Positions 32,917-41,581 of a stretch of 64,000 nt of DNA are shown here, one piece after another. Position 1 is the first letter of the stretch. Each line of letters starts with the position of its first letter. Made by a program: the position numbers and the translations under genes. Source of the DNA: RPRB01 sp035519675 (GTDB taxonomy: Bacteria; Myxococcota; Myxococcia; Myxococcales; Myxococcaceae); NCBI GenBank assembly GCA_035519675.1, contig DATIWB010000100.1:94218-158217 (forward strand). The letters run 5' to 3'. The notes under the pieces are model-generated. The model searched no databases, was not told the origin of the DNA, and was given only the letters and a program-made list of their open reading frames with translations.

Positions 32917-33621
32917 ATGCACACCCTCCCCGTCGCCCTGGCGGCGATCGACTATCTCTCCATCGTCCGACAGAGCTCGCCGGTGGAGCTGGCGGTGCTC
33001 GCGCTGCTGGTGGCCGTCTCGGTGGTGTCCTGGGCGCTGATCGCGGTGAAAGCGGTGCAGCTCAACCGGGCCCGTGACCAGTCCATCACCTTCCTGGACA
33101 CCTTCTGGAAGGGGTCGCGCCTGGACGCCATCTACCAGTCGGCCCGGAACCTCCCCAGCTCGCCCATCTCCCGGGTATTCATCGCCGGCTACGAGGAGCT
33201 GTCCAAGCTCGCCCAGGGCAAGGAGGGGAAGGAGAACGCGATGAGCGAGCGGCTCGGGGGCATCGAGAACGTCGAGCGGGCGCTCAACCGCGCCAGCACC
33301 TCGCAGATCACCGAGCTCGAGTCGCGGGTGAGCTTCCTCGGCACCGTGGGCGCCACCGCGCCGTTCGTCGGCCTGTTCGGGACGGTGATGGGCATCCTCT
33401 CGGCCTTCAACGAGATCGCCGAGAAGGGCAACGCCTCGCTCTCCACCGTGGCCGCTCCCATCGGCAATGCGCTGGTGGCCACCGCCGCCGGCCTGTTCGC
33501 CGCCATCCCGGCGGTGGTGGCGTACAATTCGTTCGTCAGCCGCATCAAGGTGTTCGACACCGAGATGGCCAATTTCTCCTCGGACTTCCTGAACATCATC
33601 AAGCGGCACTTCTTCAAGTAG
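32917..33621 (+). CDS. tolQ: Tol-Pal system motor protein TolQ
   Basis: A 234-residue inner-membrane protein of the TolQ/ExbB/MotA family: a first helix (VELAVLALLVAVSVVSWALI), a cytoplasmic domain, then two helices (LGTVGATAPFVGLFGTVMGI and ALVATAAGLFAAIPAVVAY). With TolR it forms a proton-driven motor that energises the Tol-Pal link between inner membrane, peptidoglycan and outer membrane during division. It is followed by tolR after 24 bases. Confidence 0.92.
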   Translation: MHTLPVALAAIDYLSIVRQSSPVELAVLALLVAVSVVSWALIAVKAVQLNRARDQSITFLDTFWKGSRLDAIYQSARNLPSSPISRVFIAGYEELSKLAQGKEGKENAMSERLGGIENVERALNRASTSQITELESRVSFLGTVGATAPFVGLFGTVMGILSAFNEIAEKGNASLSTVAAPIGNALVATAAGLFAAIPAVVAYNSFVSRIKVFDTEMANFSSDFLNIIKRHFFK

Positions 33622-33645
33622 GGAGAAGAGAGGCAGCGACCCGTC

Positions 33646-34092
33646 ATGGCGATGTCGGCCGGCAAAGGCGCCCCGGGGCGCACCACGATGAGCGAGATCA
33701 ACGTCACGCCCATGGTGGACGTGATGCTGGTGCTGCTCATCATCTTCATGGTGACCGCGCCGCTCATCCAGAAGGGGGTGAAGGTCGATCTGCCCGAGGC
33801 CAAGGCCGCCCCGGTGGAGTCGAGCGAGAAGAAGCTCGTGCTCTCGGTGGATGCCAGGCAGCGGGTATTCCTGGGCGACGTGGAGGTCCCCCTCGACGAG
33901 CTGGAGGAGAAGCTCCGGACCAACGCCAAGGCGCAGGCCGACAAGGAGATCTACCTCCACGCCGACAAGGCCCTGCCCTACGGAGTGGTGGTGGAGGTGA
34001 TGGCCGCCGCGCAGCGAGCCGGCATCGGGAACCTGGGGATGATCACCGACCCGGTCTCGCCGGGGCGGAAGAAGGGCGCGCCGGCCAGATGA
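33646..34092 (+). CDS. tolR: Tol-Pal system protein TolR
   Basis: A 148-residue ExbD/TolR protein. A cytoplasmic N-tail ends with SEINVTPMVDVMLVLLIIF, where Asp is the proton-channel residue of the single helix. The periplasmic domain (SEKKLVLSVDA, FLGDVEV, DKEIYLHADKALPYGVV) matches ExbD/TolR. It overlaps the TolA-like gene by ATGA. Confidence 0.92.
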   Translation: MAMSAGKGAPGRTTMSEINVTPMVDVMLVLLIIFMVTAPLIQKGVKVDLPEAKAAPVESSEKKLVLSVDARQRVFLGDVEVPLDELEEKLRTNAKAQADKEIYLHADKALPYGVVVEVMAAAQRAGIGNLGMITDPVSPGRKKGAPAR

Positions 34093-34853
34093 CCTCCGTC
34101 GCAGTTGCCGCACCGGTGTCGCTGCTCGCCCGGCGCCCCGAAGGGCCGCTGCTCCGGTTCCTGTTCTGGTCGGCGCTGGTGCACGCGGTGCTGTTCTCGC
34201 TCGCGCTGGTGTGGGCCAAGCTGCACGAGGCTCCGGCGATCGATCTGGACCAGAAGCCGATCAAGGCCACCCTGGTGCGCCAGGGGACGCCGCGTGATGA
34301 GAAGCTCCTTCCGCGCATCGAGCAGCCTCCACCGCCACCCATGGAGCAGAAGGCGCCCGAGGCCGCCCCCGCCCCGGAGCCGGTCCGCCCGGTGGCGCCG
34401 TCCCCGATCCCCGCTCCCGCCCCGCCGAAGACCAGACAGGCCGGAGAGAAGAAGGCGGACCCGCGCCAGAAGCTGATGGGGGCCTTCGACCGGATGAGCA
34501 AGTCGAAGGCGGCCGACACCACCGGCGCCGCCGACGGGGACCCCAATGGCGACTCGGCGGTGGCCGAGGGCGAGGCCTACTACGCCCGGCTCAAGTCGCA
34601 GATCACCCGCTTCTACGACGTCTCCCAGACCATCCCCGACTCCGAGCGCATCCGGCTCACCGCCCAGGTCGCGGTGGTCATCTCCCCCGCGGGGCAGCTG
34701 GAGAAGGCCCGGCTCGCGAAGTCGAGCGGGAACGACCTCTTCGACTCTGCGGTGATGGCCGCGGTGAAGCGCGCCGCGCCCTTCGCTCCCCCTCCGACCC
34801 ATCTCCGGGACGCCCTCTCCAAGTACGGGGTCGTCCTCCAGTTTCGTCCCTGA
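34089..34853 (+). CDS. tolA: TolA-like energy-transducing protein (TonB C-terminal domain)
   Basis: A 254-residue protein with an N-terminal cytoplasmic tail, one helix (FLFWSALVHAVLFSLALVWA, with the SxxxH motif of TonB/TolA), a proline/alanine-rich periplasmic spacer (about 75-160) and a C-terminal TonB/TolA domain (YYARLKSQITRFYDVSQT, LTAQVAVVISPAGQLEKARL, FDSAVMAAVKRAAPF). The position between tolR and tolB makes TolA the natural role, though the spacer is much shorter than in E. coli TolA. Confidence 0.85.
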   Translation: MTSVAVAAPVSLLARRPEGPLLRFLFWSALVHAVLFSLALVWAKLHEAPAIDLDQKPIKATLVRQGTPRDEKLLPRIEQPPPPPMEQKAPEAAPAPEPVRPVAPSPIPAPAPPKTRQAGEKKADPRQKLMGAFDRMSKSKAADTTGAADGDPNGDSAVAEGEAYYARLKSQITRFYDVSQTIPDSERIRLTAQVAVVISPAGQLEKARLAKSSGNDLFDSAVMAAVKRAAPFAPPPTHLRDALSKYGVVLQFRP

Positions 34854-34877
34854 CCTGACGAGGAGTCACACCGACCG

Positions 34878-36158
34878 ATGCGCATCCTGGTCCTGAGCCT
34901 GCTGCTCTGCCCCCTGGTCGCCCTGGCCCAGGCGCCGGTGATCGAGATCTCCGGGGCGAACTTCCGTCCGCTTCCCATCGCGGTCCCCCTGCCCCAGGCG
35001 CTCAACGACGGTGCCCGCACGGTCTCGCCCGAGTTCGACGACGCCTTCTTCTTCGACTGCAGCGCCGCCGGCATCTTCCAGGTGCTGGACCGCAAGAGCT
35101 ACCTCGCCGACGCCCGGGAGGGCTTCACCGCCTCCACCATCACCTTCTCCCGCTGGGGCGACGTGGGGGCCGAGGCGCTGGTCAAGGTGCAGCTCTCGGT
35201 CGACGGGCGCGACCTGCGTGGCGAGATGCGGATGTTCACCGTCTCCAGCGGCAAGGAGGAGCTGCGACTGGTGCACGTGGAGCCCCTCGACCGCCCCCGG
35301 AGGCTGGCCCACTTCTTCGCCGATGCGCTCTACAAGCAGTTCACCCGCGAGCCCGGGCCCTTCCAGTCGCACCTCGCCTACGTCCGTCGGGCGGGAAAGG
35401 GGAAGGACGTGTACCTCGGCGACTGGGACGGCAAGCGCGCAGTGCCCGTCGCCCAGGGGAGCATCAACCTCCTGCCAGTGGTGGCCCCTCAGGGTGACGG
35501 GGTGGCCTTCACCAGCTACCGCTCGGGAAAGCCCGCCCTGTACCTGCAGCGCGCGGGGGGGGGCCCCACCCCGCTGGTGAACACCGGCTCGATGGTGACC
35601 GGCGCGGCGTTCTCTCCGGACGGTCGGCGCATTGCCTACAGCATGGCCCAGGGAGAAGGCGCGCAGCTCTACGTCGCCGACGCCGGTGGAGGCAATCCGC
35701 AGCCGCTCACCGAGACGCCCTACTTCATCAACACCAGCCCCACCTGGAGCCCGGACGGCAAGCGCATCGCCTTCGTCAGCAACCGGGCCGGGACGCCGCA
35801 GCTCTACGTGCTCACCGTCGCCAACCCCAAGGACGTCCGCCGGCTCACCTTTCAGGGCAACTACAACCAGACCCCGGACTGGTCGCCCCGCGGGGACCTC
35901 GTCGCCTTCACCGCCCGCGACGAGCGGAACGCCTTCGACCTCTTCACGGTGAACGTGGAGAGCGGGAAGGTGACCCGCCTCACCCAGGACCAGGGCAACA
36001 ACCAGGAGCCGTCGTTCTCTCCGAACGGGCGGCTCATCATCTTCAGCAGCAACCGGACGGGCAGCTCGATGCTCTGGGTGATGACCGCCGACGGACAGAA
36101 CCAGAAGATGCTTCCGCTGGAGAAGGGCGAGTACAGCACCCCAGACTGGGGGCCCTGA
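34878..36158 (+). CDS. tolB: Tol-Pal system beta-propeller protein TolB
   Basis: A 426-residue periplasmic protein: signal peptide (MRILVLSLLLCPLVALAQA), an N-terminal alpha/beta domain (about 20-165, with DDAFFFDCSAAGIFQVL), then a six-bladed propeller of WD40-like PD40 repeats, each with a version of FSPDGRRIAYS (WSPDGKRIAFVS, WSPRGDLVAFTA, FSPNGRLIIFSS). It binds Pal at the outer membrane. No pal gene follows directly, because the next gene converges six bases after the stop. Confidence 0.94.
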   Translation: MRILVLSLLLCPLVALAQAPVIEISGANFRPLPIAVPLPQALNDGARTVSPEFDDAFFFDCSAAGIFQVLDRKSYLADAREGFTASTITFSRWGDVGAEALVKVQLSVDGRDLRGEMRMFTVSSGKEELRLVHVEPLDRPRRLAHFFADALYKQFTREPGPFQSHLAYVRRAGKGKDVYLGDWDGKRAVPVAQGSINLLPVVAPQGDGVAFTSYRSGKPALYLQRAGGGPTPLVNTGSMVTGAAFSPDGRRIAYSMAQGEGAQLYVADAGGGNPQPLTETPYFINTSPTWSPDGKRIAFVSNRAGTPQLYVLTVANPKDVRRLTFQGNYNQTPDWSPRGDLVAFTARDERNAFDLFTVNVESGKVTRLTQDQGNNQEPSFSPNGRLIIFSSNRTGSSMLWVMTADGQNQKMLPLEKGEYSTPDWGP

Positions 36159-36164
36159 GTCGGC

Positions 36165-38201
36165 TCACCGCCGGGGCAGGTCGATGAGCACGAGGTCCGA
36201 GTACTGCTTCGCCTGCTCCAGGACCAGGGTGCGGCCGTCGGGGGAGAGGTCGAAGTCGCGGAGGTCGAAGTCCGCGTCCAGCGTGGTCACCGGCCATTGC
36301 GCGCCCGAATCCAGGTCCAGGCGCCAGAGGTTCTTGTGGCCGATCTCCCCGCCGAGCACCAGCACCGAGCGCGTCCCGGGTACGAACGCGAGGTGACGCG
36401 CACCGCGGGTCAAGGTCAGCGACAGTGGGTGGGCGCTCCCGTCGGCGTTCACCGCCTTCAACGGGAACGTCGTCCCCACGTCGGCGCCGGAGAAGACCAC
36501 CAGGTCCCCGGAGGGTGACCAGACCGGGTCGACGGAATGCTCCGTGACCAGCGGCACCGGAGCCCCGCCCACGAGCGGGACGGTGAAGAGGCGAGGGATG
36601 CCGTCCACCCGCGCGGCGACCGTGAGACCCCGCCCATCGGGAGCCCAGGCGGGCGTGCCCTGGATGTCGAGGGCTCCCCAGAGCGTGCGCACCCCCGTCC
36701 CGTCGGCGTTCACCAGGGTGAGCGCCCCGCGGCCCGTGCGGCGAACCGAGAACGCGACGCGCTGGCCACCGGGCTCCGGCGCCGGAGCACCGACGATCTG
36801 CGCCCCGGGGCTGCGCCAGAGCTCGGTGGCGACGCCGCGCTCCAGCTTCCACAGCCCGTCGCCGCTGCCGGTGGAGGACACGTAGAACAGCGCCTCGGTG
36901 CCCAGCCTGGGGGACGAGGAATTCCCCGTGGTGAGGGGGATGCGCTCGGCCCGGGACATGTCCGCCCGAGCCTCGTCGAGCGGCACCCGCCAGAGGCTCG
37001 TCTTGGGGGTCGCCCGGGTGGCCACCAAGCGCCGTCCGTCGGCGCTCGCCGACAGAGAGGTGAAGCGATCCAGGGCCGAGGTGAGGCGACGCTCGACGCC
37101 GGTCTCCAGATCCAGGCTCTGGATCCACCGCCCAGGCCCGTCGGGGTCGGTCAGGAGGTAGAGCAGCGTCCGTGCGTCGACGAACACCGGATGGCTCACC
37201 TGGGTCTCGTGCCGGGTGAGTCGCTCGGGGGTCCCGCCCGTCGGCGGGATCCGCCACAGATCCAGTCGATCGGGGAGCGCTCCGTGGACGAACAGCAGAG
37301 AGCTCCGGTCTGGAGCCCAGAGGGGAAAGTGCGAGTGGAGGCCCTCTGGCGCGGTGAGCACGTGGCGGGGCTCGGCGCGCCCGGGCTCACGGACGAACGT
37401 CGGGTCGCCCGGGCCGGGGGTGTGGTAGGCGAGCCAGGTCCCGTCCGCTGACCAGTCGAACTCGGCCACCCCCTCGAGATACGGCCGCGGCGCGCCGCCG
37501 AGGAGCGGCACCGACCAGATGGAGATCTCCGGCGGTCCCGACGCGCTGGGCTTGCGCGCCCAGAACGTCACCAGGGTTCCATCCGGTGAGAACCCCAGCG
37601 TGCGCACCGACGGGTTCACCAGCTCCGGCATGGTGCCCCGGGTGAGGTTCGCGAACTGACCCGTGCCCACCTGGGTCAGCCAGACGTCCATCCGGCCTTC
37701 CCGGTCCGAGAGGAAGGCGACGAATCGCCCGTCGCGGGAGATGGCCGCCGACTCCTCGATCCCCTCGAAGTCGGTCAGCTGCTGGAAGCGCGCATCCGCC
37801 AGGAGCGCCTCGTCTGCCCGGGCGCGATCCCGGACGAACCAGATTCCCGCGGCGGCCAGCAGCGCAGCCCCGAACAAACCGACGGCGAGAAAGGTCTGGC
37901 GACGGCGCGCGGGGAGCGCCGGCAGCTCGCCGCTGACCGGCGCCTGGGCCTCGCCCTGCGCCGCCTCGGGTCCGCCATCGGCGAGGCTGCGCCGTTTCGC
38001 CCACGCGTCGAGCTCGGCGCGGAAGGCGTAGACCGAGCCCAGGCGGTCGTGGATGTGCCGGTGCACCGGCATGCCCTCGCGCTTCTCCCATCGCTGGACG
38101 GTGGTCACGTCCCGCCGGAGGTAGGCGGCGATCTCCTTCCACGAGTCCAGGCGCTCCGACGGCAGCACACCACCCTCCCCCGCGGACCTGGGCTCGCCCA
38201 T
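36165..38201 (-). CDS. Membrane-bound transcription regulator with beta-propeller sensor
   Basis: A 678-residue protein in three parts. Residues 15-75 are a DNA-binding helix-turn-helix (DSWKEIAAYLRRDVTTVQRW, then HRHIHDRLGSVYAF), like excisionase/MerR-type domains. Residues 105-125 form one membrane helix (TFLAVGLFGAALLAAAGIWF). The rest (about 140-678) is a periplasmic TolB-like propeller with many PD40 motifs (FSPDGTLVTFWA, WSADGTWLAYHT, WAPDGRGLTVAA, LSPDGRTLVLEQ), enough for two six-blade propellers. This is the plan of one-step sensors such as CadC, with a propeller as the sensing part. The ATG at 38199-38201 was chosen before the HTH. The signal and targets are unknown. Confidence 0.8.
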   Translation of the reverse strand: MGEPRSAGEGGVLPSERLDSWKEIAAYLRRDVTTVQRWEKREGMPVHRHIHDRLGSVYAFRAELDAWAKRRSLADGGPEAAQGEAQAPVSGELPALPARRRQTFLAVGLFGAALLAAAGIWFVRDRARADEALLADARFQQLTDFEGIEESAAISRDGRFVAFLSDREGRMDVWLTQVGTGQFANLTRGTMPELVNPSVRTLGFSPDGTLVTFWARKPSASGPPEISIWSVPLLGGAPRPYLEGVAEFDWSADGTWLAYHTPGPGDPTFVREPGRAEPRHVLTAPEGLHSHFPLWAPDRSSLLFVHGALPDRLDLWRIPPTGGTPERLTRHETQVSHPVFVDARTLLYLLTDPDGPGRWIQSLDLETGVERRLTSALDRFTSLSASADGRRLVATRATPKTSLWRVPLDEARADMSRAERIPLTTGNSSSPRLGTEALFYVSSTGSGDGLWKLERGVATELWRSPGAQIVGAPAPEPGGQRVAFSVRRTGRGALTLVNADGTGVRTLWGALDIQGTPAWAPDGRGLTVAARVDGIPRLFTVPLVGGAPVPLVTEHSVDPVWSPSGDLVVFSGADVGTTFPLKAVNADGSAHPLSLTLTRGARHLAFVPGTRSVLVLGGEIGHKNLWRLDLDSGAQWPVTTLDADFDLRDFDLSPDGRTLVLEQAKQYSDLVLIDLPRR

Positions 38202-38421
38202 GGATGTGCTCCTGTAGCGCCACCCGAGGGCCCGCGGCAAACCCCGGCATCGCGCGGGACCGGCTGCCGGCCGGCGCGGGCCGATGCGGCGGATCGACAC
38301 GCCCGCGCCAGGGAACTGTCCGTTCTGACCTTCGGGCGAACCGGAGGCGAGGAGCACAGTCGTGGTCCGCTCTGGGCCCCCGGCGCGGCGGCTGCCCCGG
38401 TCTGATATCTCCGGCGGCGTC

Positions 38422-38871
38422 ATGTCCCACTTCGAGGTCCAGGTCCGTCCGGCGCGGCCGGACGATGTCCCCGCGCTGGTCCAGCTCTTCGAGCAGCTGG
38501 GGTACACCACCGACGAGCCCACCCTGCGCCGGCAGCTGGAGCAGTTCGGCTCGGGCGGGACCCACGCGCTGGTCGCCGAGCTGACCACTCACCGGCTCGC
38601 CGGCGCCGCCACGGTGGCCATCCATCCCCGGCTCTACACGCCTTCGCCCTCGGCGCAGCTCACCGCGCTGGTGACCGATCGCGCCGCCCGCCGTCACGGG
38701 GTGGGCCGCGCCCTCACCCACGCGGCGGCGGAGCTCGCCCGGGCCGCGGGGTGCGAGAAGCTCTACGTGCGCACCAACCGGCGGCGGCCGGAGTCGCCGC
38801 CGTTCTACCGGAGCCTGGGCTTCGAGGAGACGCACCTCACCTTCGACCTCCCGCTGGGACCTCGCCGGTGA
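38422..38871 (+). CDS. GNAT-family acetyltransferase
   Basis: A 149-residue protein with the GNAT fold: VQVRPARPDDVPALVQLFEQ, LTALVTDRAARRHGVGRAL (acetyl-CoA binding loop) and SPPFYRSLGFEET. The substrate is unknown. It is preceded by a 220-base divergent gap (38202-38421) in which I see no clear regulatory site. It overlaps the next gene by GTGA and starts a coupled run of five genes. Confidence 0.83.
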   Translation: MSHFEVQVRPARPDDVPALVQLFEQLGYTTDEPTLRRQLEQFGSGGTHALVAELTTHRLAGAATVAIHPRLYTPSPSAQLTALVTDRAARRHGVGRALTHAAAELARAAGCEKLYVRTNRRRPESPPFYRSLGFEETHLTFDLPLGPRR

Positions 38872-40064
38872 CCCGGCCGGACCCGTCGCCGCTGGCCGCG
38901 CACTGGACGTTCGACCCGGGACTCACCTTCCTCAACCACGGCGCGTTCGGCGCCTGCCCCGGGGAGGTGCTGGCGCTGCAGGCCGAGCTCCGGGCGCGGA
39001 TGGAGGTGGACCCGATCGACTTCCTGGTGCGGGCCATCGAGCCGCTGCTCGACGAGGCGCGTGCCCGGCTCGCAGACTTCCTGGGTGCCGAGCCGGATGA
39101 CCTGGCCTTCGTGGACAACGCCACCGCCGGGGTGAACACCGTGCTCCGCTCGCTGGTGTTCCAGCCCGGGGACGAGCTGCTCACCACCGACCACGCCTAC
39201 AACGCCTGCGCCAACGCGCTGCAGGCGATGGCCGAGCGCACCGGTGCGCGGGTGGTGGTCGCCCCGGTGCCGTTCCCGGTCCAGCATCCATCGGAGGTGT
39301 CCGAGCCAGTGCTGGCAGCGGTGACCGGACGCACCCGGCTCGCGCTCGTGGACCACGTGACCAGCGCCACCGGGGTGGTGTTCCCGGTCGAGACGCTGGT
39401 GCCGGCGCTGCAGGAGCGTGGAGTGGACACGCTGGTGGACGGGGCCCACGCCCCGGGCATGGTACCGCTCGACGTCACCGCGCTGGGCGCGGCCTACTAC
39501 TCTGGGAATTGCCACAAGTGGCTCTGCGCTCCCAAGGGAGCCGGCTTCCTCCACGTGCGCCGCGACCGCCAGGCCGCCATCCGCCCCCTGGTGGTCAGCC
39601 ACGGCGCCAACTCGCCGCGCACCGACCGCTCGCGGTTCCGGCTGGAGTTCGACTGGACGGGGACCCGCGACCCGACCGCCGTGCTGTGCGTGGCCCGGGC
39701 CATCGAGGTGGTGGGCGGGCTCGTCCCGGGCGGCTGGGACGAGGTGCGCGCCCGGAACGGCGCGCTGGCCCGCCGCGCACGGGCGCTGCTCTGCGAGGCG
39801 CTCGGCGTGGCCCCGCCGTGCCCGGAGGCGATGCTCGGCTCGCTGGCCGCGGTGGCCCTCCCGGAGGATCCGCGCTGGCCGCCCCCGGTCCCGCCTGCGC
39901 TCGATCTCCTCCAGGAACGCCTCTTCGAGCGCCACCGCATCGAGGTGCCGGTGTACGGCTGGCCGGTTCCACACCGCCGGTGGATCCGCGTGTCGCCCCA
40001 CCTCCACAATTCCGAGGCGCAGTACATCTTCCTGGCCGGAGCCCTCCGTGACGCCCTGGCCTGA
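38868..40064 (+). CDS. PLP-dependent class V aminotransferase, isopenicillin N epimerase-like
   Basis: A 398-residue enzyme of fold type I. FLNHGAFGACPGEV is the typical start of isopenicillin-N-epimerase-like and cysteine-desulfurase-like enzymes. The family also shows VDNATAGVNTVLRS, DHVTSATGVVFPV, LVDGAHAPGM and the PLP lysine in GNCHKWLCAPKGAGFL. The reaction (racemase, lyase or desulfurase) cannot be told; most such genes are not involved in antibiotic synthesis. It starts at GTG 38868, overlapping the GNAT stop. Confidence 0.85.
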   Translation: MTRPDPSPLAAHWTFDPGLTFLNHGAFGACPGEVLALQAELRARMEVDPIDFLVRAIEPLLDEARARLADFLGAEPDDLAFVDNATAGVNTVLRSLVFQPGDELLTTDHAYNACANALQAMAERTGARVVVAPVPFPVQHPSEVSEPVLAAVTGRTRLALVDHVTSATGVVFPVETLVPALQERGVDTLVDGAHAPGMVPLDVTALGAAYYSGNCHKWLCAPKGAGFLHVRRDRQAAIRPLVVSHGANSPRTDRSRFRLEFDWTGTRDPTAVLCVARAIEVVGGLVPGGWDEVRARNGALARRARALLCEALGVAPPCPEAMLGSLAAVALPEDPRWPPPVPPALDLLQERLFERHRIEVPVYGWPVPHRRWIRVSPHLHNSEAQYIFLAGALRDALA

Positions 40065-40094
40065 CGGGCCGGGTCGGCTAAGGTCGGCCGCCGC

Positions 40095-40658
40095 ATGGCC
40101 GGCCCCGACACCGCGCTCCTGATCATCGACCTGCAACGCGACATCCTGCTCGGCAAGGGCGGACCCGAGGTCCAGGCCGCGCTGGAGGGGACCGTGGAGC
40201 GCGTCGCCGGGCTGCTCGACGGGGCGCGCCGGCGCGGCTTCCCGGTCATCCACGTGCAGCACGACGGCCCGCTCGGGCACCGGCTGGAGCGTGGAACGCC
40301 AGGCTGGGAGCTCCGGCCCGAGGTGACCCCCCGGGGCAACGAGCCGGTGGTCCACAAGCGGAGCTCCGACGCGTTCTTCGAGACCAAGCTCCCGGAGCTC
40401 CTGAACGCCCAGCAGATCCGCCGGCTGGTCGTCGCCGGCTGCATGACCGAGTACTGCATCGACACCACCTGCCGCCGCGCGGTCTCGCTCTTCCGCGACG
40501 TGGTGCTCGCCGCGGACGCTCACACCACCGGCGACTCGGGCCAGCTGTCCTTCCGCCAGATCGTCGCCCACCACAACCGCCTGCTGGACGGCTTCTCCGC
40601 CGGGCGGTGGACCATCCAGGTGGTGCCCTCGGCGGACATCGCCTGGTCGCTCGCATGA
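40095..40658 (+). CDS. Isochorismatase-family cysteine hydrolase
   Basis: A 187-residue enzyme with the catalytic triad of the family: Asp in LLIIDLQRDILL, Lys in VVHKRSSDAFF and Cys in VAGCMTEYCIDTT. HVQHDGPLGHRLERGTPGWEL is the usual substrate-loop region. Members hydrolyse amides or enol ethers such as nicotinamide or isochorismate; which one is unknown. It overlaps the next gene by ATGA. Confidence 0.87.
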   Translation: MAGPDTALLIIDLQRDILLGKGGPEVQAALEGTVERVAGLLDGARRRGFPVIHVQHDGPLGHRLERGTPGWELRPEVTPRGNEPVVHKRSSDAFFETKLPELLNAQQIRRLVVAGCMTEYCIDTTCRRAVSLFRDVVLAADAHTTGDSGQLSFRQIVAHHNRLLDGFSAGRWTIQVVPSADIAWSLA

Positions 40659-41581
40659 GCCGGCTGGCGGCGGTGGACGTGGGTACCAACTCGGTGCTGC
40701 TCCTCGTCGCCGAGCGGGGACTCGACGGCGTGGTCCGCCCGGTGCGGGAGGAGGCGGACATCACCCGGCTGGGCCGCGGGGTGGACCGCACCGGCCTGCT
40801 CTCGGACGAGGGGATGGAGGCGACGCTGGAGGTGCTCGCCCGGTACGCCGCGCTCGCCCGGGCCGACGGCGCACGGGCGCTGGTGGTGATTGCCACCTCG
40901 GCCGCGCGCGATGCGCGCAACGGCGCCGAGTTCCTGGACCGCGCCCGCGAGCGCGCCGGGGCCACGGTGGAGATCCTCTCCGGCTCCGAGGAGGCCCGGC
41001 TGTCGTACCTCGCCGTCGCCAGGGACTTCGGTGCCGAGGCCGGAGCGCCGGGGCTGCTGGCCATCGACGTGGGCGGAGGCTCGACCGAGCTCGTCCACGG
41101 AAGCGGCGACACGGTGCTCTTCCGCGTCAGTCTGGACATCGGCTCGGTGCGGCTGACCGAGCGATGCGTGCGCTCGGATCCACCGGCGCCCCGGGAGCAG
41201 GAGGCGGTCCGTGCCGCGGTCCGCGCCGCACTGGCAAGGCTCCCCACCTTTCCCCGGGGCGCGCGGGCGGTGGGGGTCGCCGGCACGGTGACCAGCCTCT
41301 TCGCCATCGCCCAGGCGATCGAGCCGTACGACGCGGGGCGGGTTCACGGGGGCTGGCTCTCGATGGCGGACATCGCCCGGGTCCGCGCCCAGCTGTGCGC
41401 GCTTCCGCTGCCCGAACGCAAGCTCCTCCCGGGGATGCAGCCCAAGCGCGCCGACGTGCTGCCCGCCGGGGCCCTGCTCTTCGAGACCGTGCTGTCACAC
41501 CTCGACCTTCCGGGGGCACACGTCTCGGATCGCGGACTGCGCTGGGGAGTCCTGCTCGATCGATGGGAGACGCTCGCATGA
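40655..41581 (+). CDS. Ppx/GppA-family exopolyphosphatase or pppGpp phosphatase
   Basis: A 308-residue protein of the actin-like ATPase fold: AVDVGTNSVLLLV, ATSAARDARNGAEFLDRA, LSGSEEARLSYL, AIDVGGGSTELV and VGVAGTVTSLFAI. It lacks the extra C-terminal HD-like domain of E. coli Ppx, and it is of the short Rv0496 type. It removes phosphate from polyphosphate or pppGpp, linking to starvation signalling. It overlaps both neighbours by ATGA. Confidence 0.88.
   Translation: MSRLAAVDVGTNSVLLLVAERGLDGVVRPVREEADITRLGRGVDRTGLLSDEGMEATLEVLARYAALARADGARALVVIATSAARDARNGAEFLDRARERAGATVEILSGSEEARLSYLAVARDFGAEAGAPGLLAIDVGGGSTELVHGSGDTVLFRVSLDIGSVRLTERCVRSDPPAPREQEAVRAAVRAALARLPTFPRGARAVGVAGTVTSLFAIAQAIEPYDAGRVHGGWLSMADIARVRAQLCALPLPERKLLPGMQPKRADVLPAGALLFETVLSHLDLPGAHVSDRGLRWGVLLDRWETLA

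Noticed and set aside
38868..40064. Naming the PLP enzyme isopenicillin N epimerase and inferring a beta-lactam cluster
   Set aside because: Many class V aminotransferases carry this name by similarity only, and no beta-lactam synthesis genes are present.
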